A stretch of DNA of 64,000 nt from Balneola sp. (GTDB lineage: Bacteria; Bacteroidota; Rhodothermia; Balneolales; Balneolaceae), in NCBI GenBank assembly GCA_017643645.1, contig JAEPNB010000004.1, forward strand, positions 240,090 through 304,089, given 5' to 3'. The first letter of the stretch is position 1, and each line of letters begins with the position of its first letter. The notes under the pieces were generated by a model. The model did no database searches. It was not told where the DNA came from and saw only the letters and a program-made list of their open reading frames with translations. Made by a program: the position numbers and the translations under genes. Positions 26,989 through 34,863 of the stretch are shown piece after piece.

Positions 26989-29193
26989 ATGAAAAGGTTT
27001 AGAATCAGATTTGGCTTCCTTGCATATATCGCTATTACCACATCAGCTTTATATTCTCAACAAACGGCAAACCCTGAAAATGAAATCAGAGCGGTATTTA
27101 TAAATGAAGCGCCTGATATAGATGGCGATATCAGCGACTTTGTCTGGACAACTATTACTCCTATTACCAATTTTATTCAGGTTTGGCCAAATGATGGAAA
27201 ACCGGCTACTGAGGATTCTGAAGTGCGTATCGCTTATGACAGAGATAACCTTTATTTCGCTTTTCGATTTTATGATAAAAATCCTGAGTTGATTAGAGCA
27301 AAAAATCTCGAACGTGGAGGCAGAAATGATCGGGATGATCACGCATATATTGGCTTGGATACATTTGGTGACGGAAGGAACGCATACCTGTTTGAAATGA
27401 ATGCTTTGGGAACTCAGGATGATGCTACCATCACGGATGAACGTCTCACCATAACCAGTTTTTCCTGGGATGCAGTATTTATAAGCGAAACTATTATTGA
27501 CGATCAGGGCTGGACCTTAGAAGTTTCCATTCCCTTTAGACAACTGAGGTTTCCGGATGATGAGGAGCTGAATTTCGGTATTATGCTATCGAGAACTATA
27601 AATCGGAAAAACGAACGCGTTCTTTGGCCAAGAATTGGTTTAGAATATGGGAATTTTACTTCCTTAGCTGCTGTATCTCAATACGGGAAACTAACAGGCA
27701 TTAAAGATATAAACAGAGGTAAAAATTTAGAGATCAAGCCATACGTAATAGGTGGAGCTCAGGAAATTCGTCCCGATCTGGCTAATGAAGATACTAATGT
27801 AGAATACACAGAAGATATTGGTGTTGATATCAAATACGGGATCTCTTCTAACCTGACTTTAGACCTTACAGTAAATACTGATTTTGCTCAGGTTGAATCA
27901 GATAATGTTCAGCTTAATCTTACTCGATTTAACCTTTTCTTCCCAGAAAAAAGAGAATTCTTTTTAGAAAGATCCGGACTTTTTGAACATGGGAATTTAC
28001 GCAGCACCCAAACTTATTTTTCCAGAAGAATTGGATTAACAAATGAAATTCTCGCAGGTGCCCGTATGACCGGTCAAGTAGGAAAAACATCCATCGGGGC
28101 ATTAAACATAGAAACCGGAAGTGAAATGAAGGACTTTCTGGGATCTAATTCAACGAATAACACGGTGGTTCGTTTTCGTAATGATATTTTCCCAAGAGCC
28201 ACAGCCGGTGCTATATTTACTAATACACAGATCGGCAACGACTACAATCGAGCGTTAGGATTTGATACTCAATATCGCTTTGGCAGTGCAAGTTTATTTA
28301 ATGCCTGGTTTACGAATGTATGGGACGATCAGGAACTCTTTAATGATGCTGCAGGACATGCTTCTCTCCGATTTAGAAATGATCTGTACTCAGCACAAAT
28401 TTCTTATACCAATGTAGGAATTAACTATAATCCGGTGTTAGGCTTTGTTCGGCGACGTGATATGCGTCAGTATGATGTTCGAGGAAATTATAATCCCAAA
28501 ATTCCAGGTGTTAAAACCATTAACAGAATTATTATCAGTGGGCTATACGACTATATAGAAGGTCAGGATGGTGTAAAGCAATCGACTGAATTTGAGTTTG
28601 AAAGCACTGTAGAGTTTCAAAGAAGAGACCGATTGTCGATGGAATTCAGCAATCAATTCGAACGATTATTTGCCCCATTCCCCATTCGCCCAAATACTAC
28701 AATTCAGGCCGGAGATTATACCTTTAATCGTTTTCAAATAAACGGCGAAACAGATTCAAGTAGAAGGTTATTTGCTAATGCAGGCATAGAATTTGGTGAA
28801 TTTTACAATGGAAACAGAACGGACATAAGTGGTGGATTTGGCTTGAGACAATCTCAGCATCTTACACTTGAAGGCCACATCAATCATTCTATAATAGATC
28901 TACCTGTAAATAACGGAGAATTTGATGCTACAACTGTTTCAATGTCTATTTTAGGAGCATTCAGCAGAAAACTATTCACCAAAACACTGATTCAATACGA
29001 TAACTTTTCCCGGGACATACAAGCAAACTTACGTGTTGATTGGATTCATACTCCGGGAAGTGATCTGTTTTTTGTATTCAACACTTCATATCACATTACC
29101 GGTGATAATGAAGTTCTTTTTGATCCGAACAGGGATTTTATCCTGAATAATGAGACTGCAATTGTGAAGCTTACTTATTTGATTCTGCTTTAA
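26989..29193 (+). CDS. DUF5916 outer-membrane barrel protein with CBM9-like N-terminal domain
   Basis: This 734-residue exported protein (signal to about residue 25) begins with a carbohydrate-binding family-9-like sandwich (about 30-215: APDIDGDISDFVWTT, VRIAYDRDNLYFAFRFYD, WTLEVSIPFRQLRF). The rest is a DUF5916 beta-rich region that looks like an outer-membrane barrel, with the SFFPEKREFFLER-type segment near residue 325 and alternating aromatic strands to the C terminus. Such proteins are common in Bacteroidetes, and their ligand is unknown. The preceding 169-base gap shows no obvious operator. The gene stands alone before a convergent DoxX-like gene. Confidence 0.85.
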   Translation: MKRFRIRFGFLAYIAITTSALYSQQTANPENEIRAVFINEAPDIDGDISDFVWTTITPITNFIQVWPNDGKPATEDSEVRIAYDRDNLYFAFRFYDKNPELIRAKNLERGGRNDRDDHAYIGLDTFGDGRNAYLFEMNALGTQDDATITDERLTITSFSWDAVFISETIIDDQGWTLEVSIPFRQLRFPDDEELNFGIMLSRTINRKNERVLWPRIGLEYGNFTSLAAVSQYGKLTGIKDINRGKNLEIKPYVIGGAQEIRPDLANEDTNVEYTEDIGVDIKYGISSNLTLDLTVNTDFAQVESDNVQLNLTRFNLFFPEKREFFLERSGLFEHGNLRSTQTYFSRRIGLTNEILAGARMTGQVGKTSIGALNIETGSEMKDFLGSNSTNNTVVRFRNDIFPRATAGAIFTNTQIGNDYNRALGFDTQYRFGSASLFNAWFTNVWDDQELFNDAAGHASLRFRNDLYSAQISYTNVGINYNPVLGFVRRRDMRQYDVRGNYNPKIPGVKTINRIIISGLYDYIEGQDGVKQSTEFEFESTVEFQRRDRLSMEFSNQFERLFAPFPIRPNTTIQAGDYTFNRFQINGETDSSRRLFANAGIEFGEFYNGNRTDISGGFGLRQSQHLTLEGHINHSIIDLPVNNGEFDATTVSMSILGAFSRKLFTKTLIQYDNFSRDIQANLRVDWIHTPGSDLFFVFNTSYHITGDNEVLFDPNRDFILNNETAIVKLTYLILL

Positions 29194-29203
29194 ACAGGAA
29201 TAT

Positions 29204-29237
29204 GAACACCACTCCTTTTAAGCTACGAGTGGTGCTC
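29204..29237. terminator. Bidirectional hairpin between convergent genes
   Basis: An inverted repeat gaacaccact/agtggtgctc (29204-29213 and 29228-29237, one mismatch) lies between the stops of the DUF5916 gene (plus) and the DoxX-like gene (minus). The flanks are A/T-rich but lack a strong T run, so termination is probable rather than certain. Confidence 0.5.
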
Positions 29238-29246
29238 ATATATTAT

Positions 29247-29627
29247 TTAATCCTCGAGTTCTGACTTCGTTTCTGAAAGTTTTGCCAAGCTAAAAGCTCC
29301 TACAGCCATTACAAGATCTCTTACTGCTACATCTACATAGTGCCATGTAAGCAACAAAGACAATGCAATAGCGATTAACCAGGCCATTACTAAATAAGCT
29401 CCCTCTTTTACTTTATAAAAGACCAAAGCTCCTGCAACGATCTCAATCACTCCTACTATCATCATGAATGTGGATGCTTCAAAAGGAAGAATTTCAATAA
29501 CAGACGGAGCCAGATAGTGTGTCCAATCGGTTAAAATGTTGGTAAACTTATCTAAACCTGCCACTATAGGCACGATCCCGTAAGTATATTTAAGTATCGA
29601 TTGGATTTGAGTAGTATTTGAATTCAT
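29247..29627 (-). CDS. DoxX-like integral membrane protein
   Basis: This 126-residue protein has four predicted membrane helices (about 12-30, 48-70, 75-95 and 100-117), the size and topology of DoxX/DoxD-like proteins. The segment GIVPIVAGLDKFTNIL near residue 16 and the Glu-containing second helix (IVGVIEIVAGALVF) fit the family. The biochemical role of bacterial DoxX proteins is poorly defined; some act with thiol or oxidative stress systems. It is divergent from the ECF sigma gene, sharing a control region that contains a perfect palindrome, so the sigma factor may control it. Confidence 0.75.
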   Translation of the reverse strand: MNSNTTQIQSILKYTYGIVPIVAGLDKFTNILTDWTHYLAPSVIEILPFEASTFMMIVGVIEIVAGALVFYKVKEGAYLVMAWLIAIALSLLLTWHYVDVAVRDLVMAVGAFSLAKLSETKSELED

Positions 29628-29691
29628 AATTATGTTGTTTTGTGTTATGCTTTGGTTCGCATTTACCCTTTAGATTGAAAAATTGAATTCC

Positions 29692-29713
29692 GGTTACATT
29701 TTTTTTTGTAACC
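29692..29713. promoter_or_regulatory. Perfect palindrome in the divergent DoxX / ECF sigma control region
   Basis: GGTTACA, eight T, TGTAACC forms a perfect 7-base inverted repeat 37 bases before the sigma-factor ATG and 64 bases before the DoxX-like start. The dyad spacing fits a dimeric repressor site; an RNA hairpin is possible too. The remainder of the gap is featureless. Confidence 0.5.
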
Positions 29714-29750
29714 ACTTAACTGATATTTCATCTAATGTGAAAAAGACTTT

Positions 29751-30431
29751 ATGAAAACACTTAGAATTCAAGATCACACTACTTACAACTTTTCAGATAA
29801 TGAGATAGTTAAACGCATTCTGAATGGAGAGAAAGAACTCTATGAGATTTTGGTGAGGAGAAATAATCAAAAGCTGTTCAGAGTTTTACGCGGATACTTG
29901 AAAAATGAGATGGATGTTAAAGACGCCATGCAGGAAACCTATCTGAAAGCATTTGAAAAACTATCTCAGTTTAACCATGAATCAAAATTCTCTACCTGGC
30001 TAATAAGAATAGGCATCAACGAAGCCCTTGCCCGCCTCAATTCCTTTAAAAAAACGTTTAATCTGATCGATCATTCAGTCTCGGTTTCGACTCAAAAATC
30101 GTTCAAAGCTGATCATATCCAAGAACTTAATCCTGAAAGAAAAATGATCCAAAAAGAAGCTGTTGTATTACTGGAAAAAGCCGTTGATCAGCTTAAACCA
30201 AAATACCGAGCTCCTTTCATAATGCAGGAAGCGGAAGGAATGAGTGTTAAAGAAATTTCGCATTGTTTAGATATTACTGAGTCAAACGTGAAAGTTCGTG
30301 TACACCGTGCTCGCACTATGATCAAAGAGCATTTATTTGATCTGTCGATCGATCAAAATATTCTGGAATTCGGCTTTAGTAAATGTGATGAGATCACAGA
30401 AAAAGTGATGAAGGATATTCTGGTGAATTAG
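29751..30431 (+). CDS. ECF-type RNA polymerase sigma factor
   Basis: This 226-residue sigma-70 family protein has region 2 at about residues 20-95 (ELYEILVRRNNQKLFRVLRGYL, DVKDAMQETYLKAFEKL, STWLIRIGINEAL) and region 4 at about 138-195 (YRAPFIMQEAEGMSVKEISHCLDITESNVKVRVHRARTMIKEHL). The C-terminal extension of about 30 residues contains a single Cys and no anti-sigma-like features. No anti-sigma factor gene is adjacent, unlike most ECF loci. It may direct transcription of the neighbouring DoxX gene or of the cassette beginning at 31588. Confidence 0.9.
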   Translation: MKTLRIQDHTTYNFSDNEIVKRILNGEKELYEILVRRNNQKLFRVLRGYLKNEMDVKDAMQETYLKAFEKLSQFNHESKFSTWLIRIGINEALARLNSFKKTFNLIDHSVSVSTQKSFKADHIQELNPERKMIQKEAVVLLEKAVDQLKPKYRAPFIMQEAEGMSVKEISHCLDITESNVKVRVHRARTMIKEHLFDLSIDQNILEFGFSKCDEITEKVMKDILVN

Positions 30432-30445
30432 ATTTTTACCAATCA

Positions 30446-31429
30446 TTAAGCAACTGCCGCTTCATGATTAAACTTGTTTCTGTAATCAATTGGGGTTAGC
30501 CCTGTGATCTTTTTGAATGTATTTCTGAATGACTTGGTATCAGAATACCCGACCTGATACATGACTTCATTTACATTTTTTCGGCTGGTCTCAAAATCCC
30601 GTTTTGCAGCTTCAACTTTCACTCGCTGGATATATTCACTTACTGTGTTACTTGTTGCCTTCTTAAACCTGCGTTCCAAAGTACGACGACTCAGCGCCAC
30701 TTTTTCTGCCAGCTCATCGACACGGATGGTGTTTTCATAATTATTTTCGATGAAATCCTGTACCGCAATTACTTCCTTGTCTTCATGGTCTTTTTGCCCT
30801 TGGAATATCATAAATGCTGACTGGCTGTTTCTGTCGATGTCAATAGAAAAAGCTTTAGAAATGAATATCGCCATTTCCCTGCCGGCGTACTTTTCGATCA
30901 AATGGAGAATTAAATTCAAAAAGGAATAAGCGCCACCACTTGTATAAATTCCATCTTCTGAAGTCATAATTTTGTCATCTACTAAATGCACTTTTGGAAA
31001 CATCTGTTTGAACTTTCCGGCATGTAGCCAATGTGTGGCACATTGTTTTCCATCCAGTAATCCCGTAGAAGCCAGAAAAAAAGCTCCTATACAAAAGCTG
31101 GCTACCTCTGCCCCATTTTTATATTGATCTATTACCCATGGCGCTAACTCTTTGTTTTGCTCCAGTCCGGTTTCAGTATCATCATGAATAGCGGGAATTA
31201 TGATCAGATCTGTTTTTTCGACTTCGCTTACCAGCAGGTCAGGGCTTGAAGTAAAGAAACCGGTTGATTGTGGAATCTCTTTTTCCAGCCCTACCAGATG
31301 AACATCAAAAACAGCGTCTCTACCCATTTGCTGAGCAATCCCATTTACCTGAGAAAAGATCTGATGCGCTCCGGCTATATTTACTAAACTGGTGTGTCCG
31401 CGTGGTATAAGTATAGATACATGTCTCAT
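30446..31429 (-). CDS. GlxA-family transcriptional regulator (DJ-1/PfpI domain plus AraC HTH)
   Basis: This protein of 327 residues starts at MRHVSILIPRG, the typical GlxA start. An in-frame extension of 14 codons was rejected because it would run through a palindromic operator. The N-terminal class I amidotransferase-like domain has the nucleophile-elbow Cys in ASFCIGAFFLASTG (about 107-120). The C-terminal AraC domain has both helix-turn-helix units (DELAEKVALSRRTLERRFK and VNEVMYQVGYSDTKSFRNTFK). Such regulators usually activate nearby metabolic or stress genes. It is divergent from the small-enzyme cassette at 31588-34679, its most likely target. Confidence 0.9.
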   Translation of the reverse strand: MRHVSILIPRGHTSLVNIAGAHQIFSQVNGIAQQMGRDAVFDVHLVGLEKEIPQSTGFFTSSPDLLVSEVEKTDLIIIPAIHDDTETGLEQNKELAPWVIDQYKNGAEVASFCIGAFFLASTGLLDGKQCATHWLHAGKFKQMFPKVHLVDDKIMTSEDGIYTSGGAYSFLNLILHLIEKYAGREMAIFISKAFSIDIDRNSQSAFMIFQGQKDHEDKEVIAVQDFIENNYENTIRVDELAEKVALSRRTLERRFKKATSNTVSEYIQRVKVEAAKRDFETSRKNVNEVMYQVGYSDTKSFRNTFKKITGLTPIDYRNKFNHEAAVA

Positions 31430-31453
31430 GTTCAACTGATAGTTTGGTAGGAT

Positions 31454-31471
31454 TTGTATAAATCTATACAA
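31454..31471. promoter_or_regulatory. Perfect dyad upstream of the GlxA-type regulator gene
   Basis: TTGTATA, AATC, TATACAA is a perfect 7-base inverted repeat with a four-base spacer, 25-42 bases before the regulator start. It may be an autoregulatory operator or a site shared with the divergent cassette, whose first ATG is 117 bases away. Confidence 0.5.
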
Positions 31472-31587
31472 GCTCTATGTCGCAATCAACCCTCAAGATT
31501 GGCGTATTTACACCTTACACAATGCATTTTTTGATGTTATAATAGTTGAATACATTCAGTAACGAATAAATAAATACATATAATCAT

Positions 31588-32163
31588 ATGAGAAAAATAA
31601 TTTCATTCATGCACATATCGCTTGACGGTTTTGTAGCGGGACCTACCGGAGAAATGGACTGGATCAAAGTTGATCAGGAAATATTTGACCATGTTGGTAA
31701 GCGGATAAGTGAAGGTGACACTGCATTATATGGACGTGTAACTTATGAAATGATGGAAAGTTACTGGCCTACTGCAGCAGACAAACCGAATGCAACTAAG
31801 CACGACATTGAACATTCAAGGTGGTATAAAAAAGTCCATAAAGTTGTTTTGTCAAGAACAATGGAAGATGTGGACTTACCTAATACAACAATTATTAGCG
31901 ACAACCTTTCGGACAGACTAAATCAAATAAAGCAAGAGTCCGGTAATGAAATCTTGCTTTTTGGTAGCCCAAAAGCAACACATTCACTTACTCAACAAAA
32001 CTTAATTGACGGTTACTGGCTGTTTGTTAATCCGGTCATTCTTGGGCAAGGCATTCCTCTATTTGTGAAGAACCAAGAAAAAACCAAACTAAAACTATTA
32101 CCTGCAACCAGACAATTTTCTTGTGGTGTAACTGAACTAAACTACGAAGTAGATAGAAAATAA
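31588..32163 (+). CDS. Dihydrofolate reductase-like (RibD C-terminal domain) family protein
   Basis: This 191-residue protein shows the RibD_C/DHFR-like fold: the opening KIISFMHISLDGFVAGPTGEMDW (residues 3-25), TALYGRVTYEMMESYWP (about 45-61), KVVLSRTMED (about 91), and the C-terminal NEILLFGSPKATHSL and DGYWLFVNPVILGQG motifs. Members are stand-alone NADPH-dependent reductases of unknown substrate and are unrelated in pathway to folate synthesis or riboflavin. It is the first gene of a co-directional seven-gene cassette, divergent from the GlxA-type regulator. Confidence 0.85.
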   Translation: MRKIISFMHISLDGFVAGPTGEMDWIKVDQEIFDHVGKRISEGDTALYGRVTYEMMESYWPTAADKPNATKHDIEHSRWYKKVHKVVLSRTMEDVDLPNTTIISDNLSDRLNQIKQESGNEILLFGSPKATHSLTQQNLIDGYWLFVNPVILGQGIPLFVKNQEKTKLKLLPATRQFSCGVTELNYEVDRK

Positions 32164-32191
32164 AACCAATCAATAACTAAACTCAATTCGC

Positions 32192-32611
32192 ATGAAATCT
32201 GTAAATCCTTACCTCAACTTTAAAGGCAACGCTGAAGAAGCTTTCAATTTTTACCAGAGTGTATTTGGTGGAGAATTAGATATTATTCGTTTTAAAGATA
32301 TGGATGATAACATGGGAGTTACCGGCGATGATCTGAATAAGATAGCCAATGTTACCTTGCCTATTGGCGCAGAAACACTCCTTTTGGGATCAGATGCTGT
32401 AGGTTCCTGGGGAGAATCCTTTCAAAGAGGAAATGACTTTTATATTAATCTGGAACCTGAAAGCCCTGAAGAAGCAAAGCAACTTTTTGATAATATCTCA
32501 GAAGGAGGACAGATAGAAATGCCTCTTCAAAAAACGGAATGGGCTGAATATTTTGGTATGTGTTCCGACCCTTTTGGTATTCGCTGGATGGTGAATTATG
32601 AAGGAAAGTAG
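32192..32611 (+). CDS. VOC family protein, PhnB/glyoxalase-like
   Basis: This 139-residue vicinal-oxygen-chelate protein opens with VNPYLNFKGNAEEAFNFYQSVFGGE, the PhnB-type start (residues 4-28), and ends with CSDPFGIRWMVNYEGK, the usual closing strand. A single VOC module pairs with itself to make a metal-binding barrel. Related proteins include demethylubiquinone-methyltransferase-like and antibiotic-resistance-like members, but this type has no assigned reaction. It is 28 bases after the reductase-like gene and is the first of three consecutive VOC genes. Confidence 0.85.
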   Translation: MKSVNPYLNFKGNAEEAFNFYQSVFGGELDIIRFKDMDDNMGVTGDDLNKIANVTLPIGAETLLLGSDAVGSWGESFQRGNDFYINLEPESPEEAKQLFDNISEGGQIEMPLQKTEWAEYFGMCSDPFGIRWMVNYEGK

Positions 32612-32658
32612 ATCTTAAAAAGAATAGTAATCAGAATCAGAATCTAAATTCAGACATA

Positions 32659-33060
32659 ATGAACACTAAGAAAATCTGGGCTAATTTAGCTGTCGAAGAT
32701 GTTGAAAAAACCCGAGACTTTTATCTGAAAATAGGGTTCAGAGCAAATGGTCCTAATCACACTACAGAAGAATTAACCAGTTTTCTGGTGGGTGAAGACG
32801 ATTTCGTTATTCATTTTTTTAAAAAAGAACGTCTGAAGTGGAGCCTTGAGGGAGAACTTGCAGACCTGTCTAAGGGAAACGAGGTCATGTTCACTCTTTC
32901 AGCAGATAGTAAGGAAGAAGTTGATGAATGGGCAAAAGAAGTTAAAAAAGCCGGAGGAACGGTTTTCAGTGAACCCCAAGTAATTATGGAAAAATGGTAC
33001 GGATGTGGCTTTTCCGATTTAGATGGACATAAGTTTAATGTGTTTTATAGCGGAAAGTAG
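32659..33060 (+). CDS. VOC family protein (glyoxalase/bleomycin-resistance-like), second in row
   Basis: This 133-residue protein starts with KIWANLAVEDVEKTRDFYLKIGF (residues 4-26) and ends with GCGFSDLDGHKFNVFYSG (about 114-131), both standard VOC strands. The middle carries FLVGEDDFVIHFF, which aligns with the paired beta-alpha-beta module. It is clearly different in sequence from the two neighbouring VOC genes, so they are not recent duplicates. Substrate unknown; binding or modifying small toxic compounds is the common theme. Confidence 0.85.
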   Translation: MNTKKIWANLAVEDVEKTRDFYLKIGFRANGPNHTTEELTSFLVGEDDFVIHFFKKERLKWSLEGELADLSKGNEVMFTLSADSKEEVDEWAKEVKKAGGTVFSEPQVIMEKWYGCGFSDLDGHKFNVFYSGK

Positions 33061-33101
33061 AAAGACTGAAATTATAATCCAGAAATGAAAAAGTAATCAT
33101 T

Positions 33102-33455
33102 ATGTCATCTGTAAAAAGAATCGTTACAAATATACAAACGCAGGATATTTCAACTGCCAAAATCTTTTATCAAGACATTCTTGGTCTTGAACAGCTTATG
33201 GATCTCGGATTTATTGCAACCTATGGCTCGAACAAGAAATCAAAAGTTCAAATCAGTTTTATGACAGAAGGCGGCTCAGAAACACCTGTTCCTGATCTAT
33301 CTATTGAAGTTGATGATGTAGACCTAATATTTGAACGTATGAAAAAGAAAGGATTCAAAATTGAATATGGACCTGTTGATGAACCCTGGGGAGTTCGTCG
33401 GTATTTTGTCCGTGATCCGTTTGGTAAACTCGTCAATATACTTGCCCATTTGTAA
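33102..33455 (+). CDS. VOC family protein, third in row
   Basis: This 117-residue small VOC protein opens with KRIVTNIQTQDISTAKIFYQDILGLE and finishes with WGVRRYFVRDPFGKLVNILAHL, the classic glyoxalase-like ending that carries a metal-ligand region. The length is that of a minimal VOC module. It follows the previous VOC gene after 41 bases and precedes the SRPBCC gene by 38 bases, consistent with one transcript. No reaction can be assigned. Confidence 0.85.
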   Translation: MSSVKRIVTNIQTQDISTAKIFYQDILGLEQLMDLGFIATYGSNKKSKVQISFMTEGGSETPVPDLSIEVDDVDLIFERMKKKGFKIEYGPVDEPWGVRRYFVRDPFGKLVNILAHL

Positions 33456-33493
33456 TCTGAAGAATATTTGACTTTAAAACTGTTCAACATAAA

Positions 33494-33946
33494 ATGAAGA
33501 ATACCATGAAGAAAATTCACTCAGAAATCACTATAAATGCATCTCCGGAAACCGTATGGAATGTCATGCTTGAAGATGATACGTACAGGAAATGGACGAG
33601 CGCTTTTGCAGAAGGTTCGCATTACGAAGGAAGTTGGAAACAGGGAGAAAAAATGCTCTTTCTCGACCCTGAAGGAACCGGAATGGTTTCCATCATTGCC
33701 GAATTACGACCTCATGAGTTCATCTCGCTAGAACATATAGGTATCATACAAGACGGAATAGAAGACACTGAAAGTGAGGATGCAAAAAAGTGGGCTCCGG
33801 CTTTTGAGAACTATACTTTTGAAGAGGTCAAAGGGAAAACCAAGCTATCGATCGATATGGATATTTTAGATGAGTTTGAAGAAATGTTTACCGAAATGTG
33901 GAAAAATGCCTTAAAGAAATTGAAAGTCCTTTCAGAAAACGTTTAG
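33494..33946 (+). CDS. SRPBCC (AHSA1/START-like) domain protein
   Basis: This 150-residue protein has the SRPBCC start SEITINASPETVWNVMLEDDTYRKWTSAF (residues 10-38) and the middle strand MVSIIAELRPHEFISLEHIG, followed by a long C-terminal helix (EFEEMFTEMWKNALKKLKVLSE). The fold forms a hydrophobic ligand cavity. Members in Bacteroidetes often lie with VOC and DinB genes. An alternative start at Met5 is possible. It ends two bases before the DinB gene, suggesting coupled translation. Confidence 0.85.
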   Translation: MKNTMKKIHSEITINASPETVWNVMLEDDTYRKWTSAFAEGSHYEGSWKQGEKMLFLDPEGTGMVSIIAELRPHEFISLEHIGIIQDGIEDTESEDAKKWAPAFENYTFEEVKGKTKLSIDMDILDEFEEMFTEMWKNALKKLKVLSENV

Positions 33947-33948
33947 AT

Positions 33949-34452
33949 ATGAAAACAGAAGTCTTAAATAAATTTGATAAAGCTACAAGTGAGCTACTCG
34001 AATTGCTTTCCTCTCTAACTGAAGAGCAACTGAACATCCCTCCTTTCGAAAATAGCTGGACAGCAGGTCAACTCGGGGATCATTTATATCGATCTTATAG
34101 TGTAATGGAAATACTTACCGGTACTGTTGAAGATGCTGATCGGGCACCGGATGAGAAACTACCTGAAATTGAAAAGCTCTTCCTGGATTTTTCGATCAAA
34201 ATGGATTCCCCAAAAGAGATACTTCCTTCAACCAAACCTATTAAGAAAGAAATTTTAATAGATGGTTTAGATAAACGTATTGCTTCACAAAAGGATATTA
34301 TTCTTACCAAAGACCTGTCTAAAATTTGTAAGGATTTTGAAATTCCGGAATATGGTCCGTTTACCCGTTTGGAGTGGATCGGGTTCAATACGATTCATAC
34401 ACAGCGACATGTACACCAATTAAAAGATATCATTCAGAAAATACAGAACTAA
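33949..34452 (+). CDS. DinB-like four-helix bundle protein
   Basis: This protein of 167 residues is taken from the ATG two bases after the preceding stop; an earlier in-frame start overlapping the SRPBCC gene was rejected. Helix 1 has FDKATSELLELLSSLTEEQLNIPPF, followed by WTAGQLGDHLYRSYSVMEIL, where the His of GDHL is the first metal ligand of the DinB/YfiT fold. The closing GFNTIHTQRHVHQLKDI carries the other ligand histidines. Members include bacillithiol or mycothiol transferases. Which thiol is used, if any, is unknown. Confidence 0.82.
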   Translation: MKTEVLNKFDKATSELLELLSSLTEEQLNIPPFENSWTAGQLGDHLYRSYSVMEILTGTVEDADRAPDEKLPEIEKLFLDFSIKMDSPKEILPSTKPIKKEILIDGLDKRIASQKDIILTKDLSKICKDFEIPEYGPFTRLEWIGFNTIHTQRHVHQLKDIIQKIQN

Positions 34453-34469
34453 AAACTATCAGTAAATAA

Positions 34470-34679
34470 ATGGTAAAAGTATTTAAGACAGATATTGATA
34501 CCCCCAAGGAAGCCAAATTAATTATCGATCAATTACTGCAATTACATCCAAAAGGAAGAATTACCGTGGATCTGGACGATTGCGATAAAGTTTTGAGAGT
34601 TGAAACAAAACAAGCCACAACCTCCGATATAATGGATACCGTTCACAACAAAGGATTTGAATGTGAAGTTTTACCGTAG
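34470..34679 (+). CDS. Small HMA-like protein lacking the metal-binding cysteine pair
   Basis: This 69-residue protein has beta-alpha-beta-beta-alpha-beta periodicity (VKVFKTDI, EAKLIIDQLLQLHP, GRITVDLDD, DKVLRVETK, TSDIMDTVHNKGFECEVLP), which fits a ferredoxin-like heavy-metal-associated fold. The usual CxxC loop is absent, so metal delivery is unlikely. It follows the DinB gene by 17 bases and ends the cassette. Similar small proteins are common in Bacteroidetes, with no role known to me. Confidence 0.6.
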   Translation: MVKVFKTDIDTPKEAKLIIDQLLQLHPKGRITVDLDDCDKVLRVETKQATTSDIMDTVHNKGFECEVLP

Positions 34680-34691
34680 TTCTGTAATTGA

Positions 34692-34844
34692 ATTTTTAGT
34701 TCTTCGAATGATCGTACATATTGGTTATCTAAAACTGCAGAAGAACGACTTACAGCACTTGAAACTCTAAGACAACAACATGTCAGACTTAACGGCATTC
34801 AGCCTAGACTTCAAAGAGTTTGTGGAGTTATTAAACAAAAATGA
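34692..34844 (+). pseudogene. Remnant of a toxin-antitoxin-like small partner gene
   Basis: A 50-codon open stretch without any start codon encodes NDRTYWLSKTAEERLTALE, then LRQQ, and ends LQRVCGVIKQK before a TGA. The pattern W-S-K-T-x-E-E-R-L-x-A-L-E-x-x-R-Q near the front and Q-R-V at the end is what I recognise from small proteins encoded just before nucleotidyltransferase-like (AbiEii/DUF6036-type) genes. The 5' part is missing. The overlapping start of a second frame at 34780 fits the usual coupled arrangement. Confidence 0.55.
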
Positions 34845-34863
34845 AGTTGAGTATTTGTTGTAA
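34780..34863 (+). pseudogene. N-terminal remnant of a nucleotidyltransferase-like gene
   Basis: The 27-codon frame reads MSDLTAFSLDFKEFVELL followed by NKNEVEYLL and then TAA. The DFKEF.ELLN...VEYL(I/L) pattern is the typical start of nucleotidyltransferase/AbiEii-like toxin-family proteins, which should continue VGGYAV. Here it stops exactly where a short inverted-repeat element begins (34861), so it looks disrupted by insertion or deletion. Recognition rests on pattern memory. Confidence 0.55.

Noticed and set aside
30432..30445. A missing anti-sigma factor next to the ECF sigma gene
   Set aside because: Only 14 bases separate the sigma gene from the convergent regulator gene; no anti-sigma frame exists here, so none is claimed.
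31430..31471. Longer start for the GlxA-type regulator
   Set aside because: It would translate through the perfect dyad, and homologues begin at the M-x-H-V-S-I-L-I-P motif.
33898..33948. Longer start for the DinB-like gene inside the SRPBCC gene
   Set aside because: The first 17 codons are the SRPBCC C terminus in another frame; the ATG two bases after that stop is the natural start.
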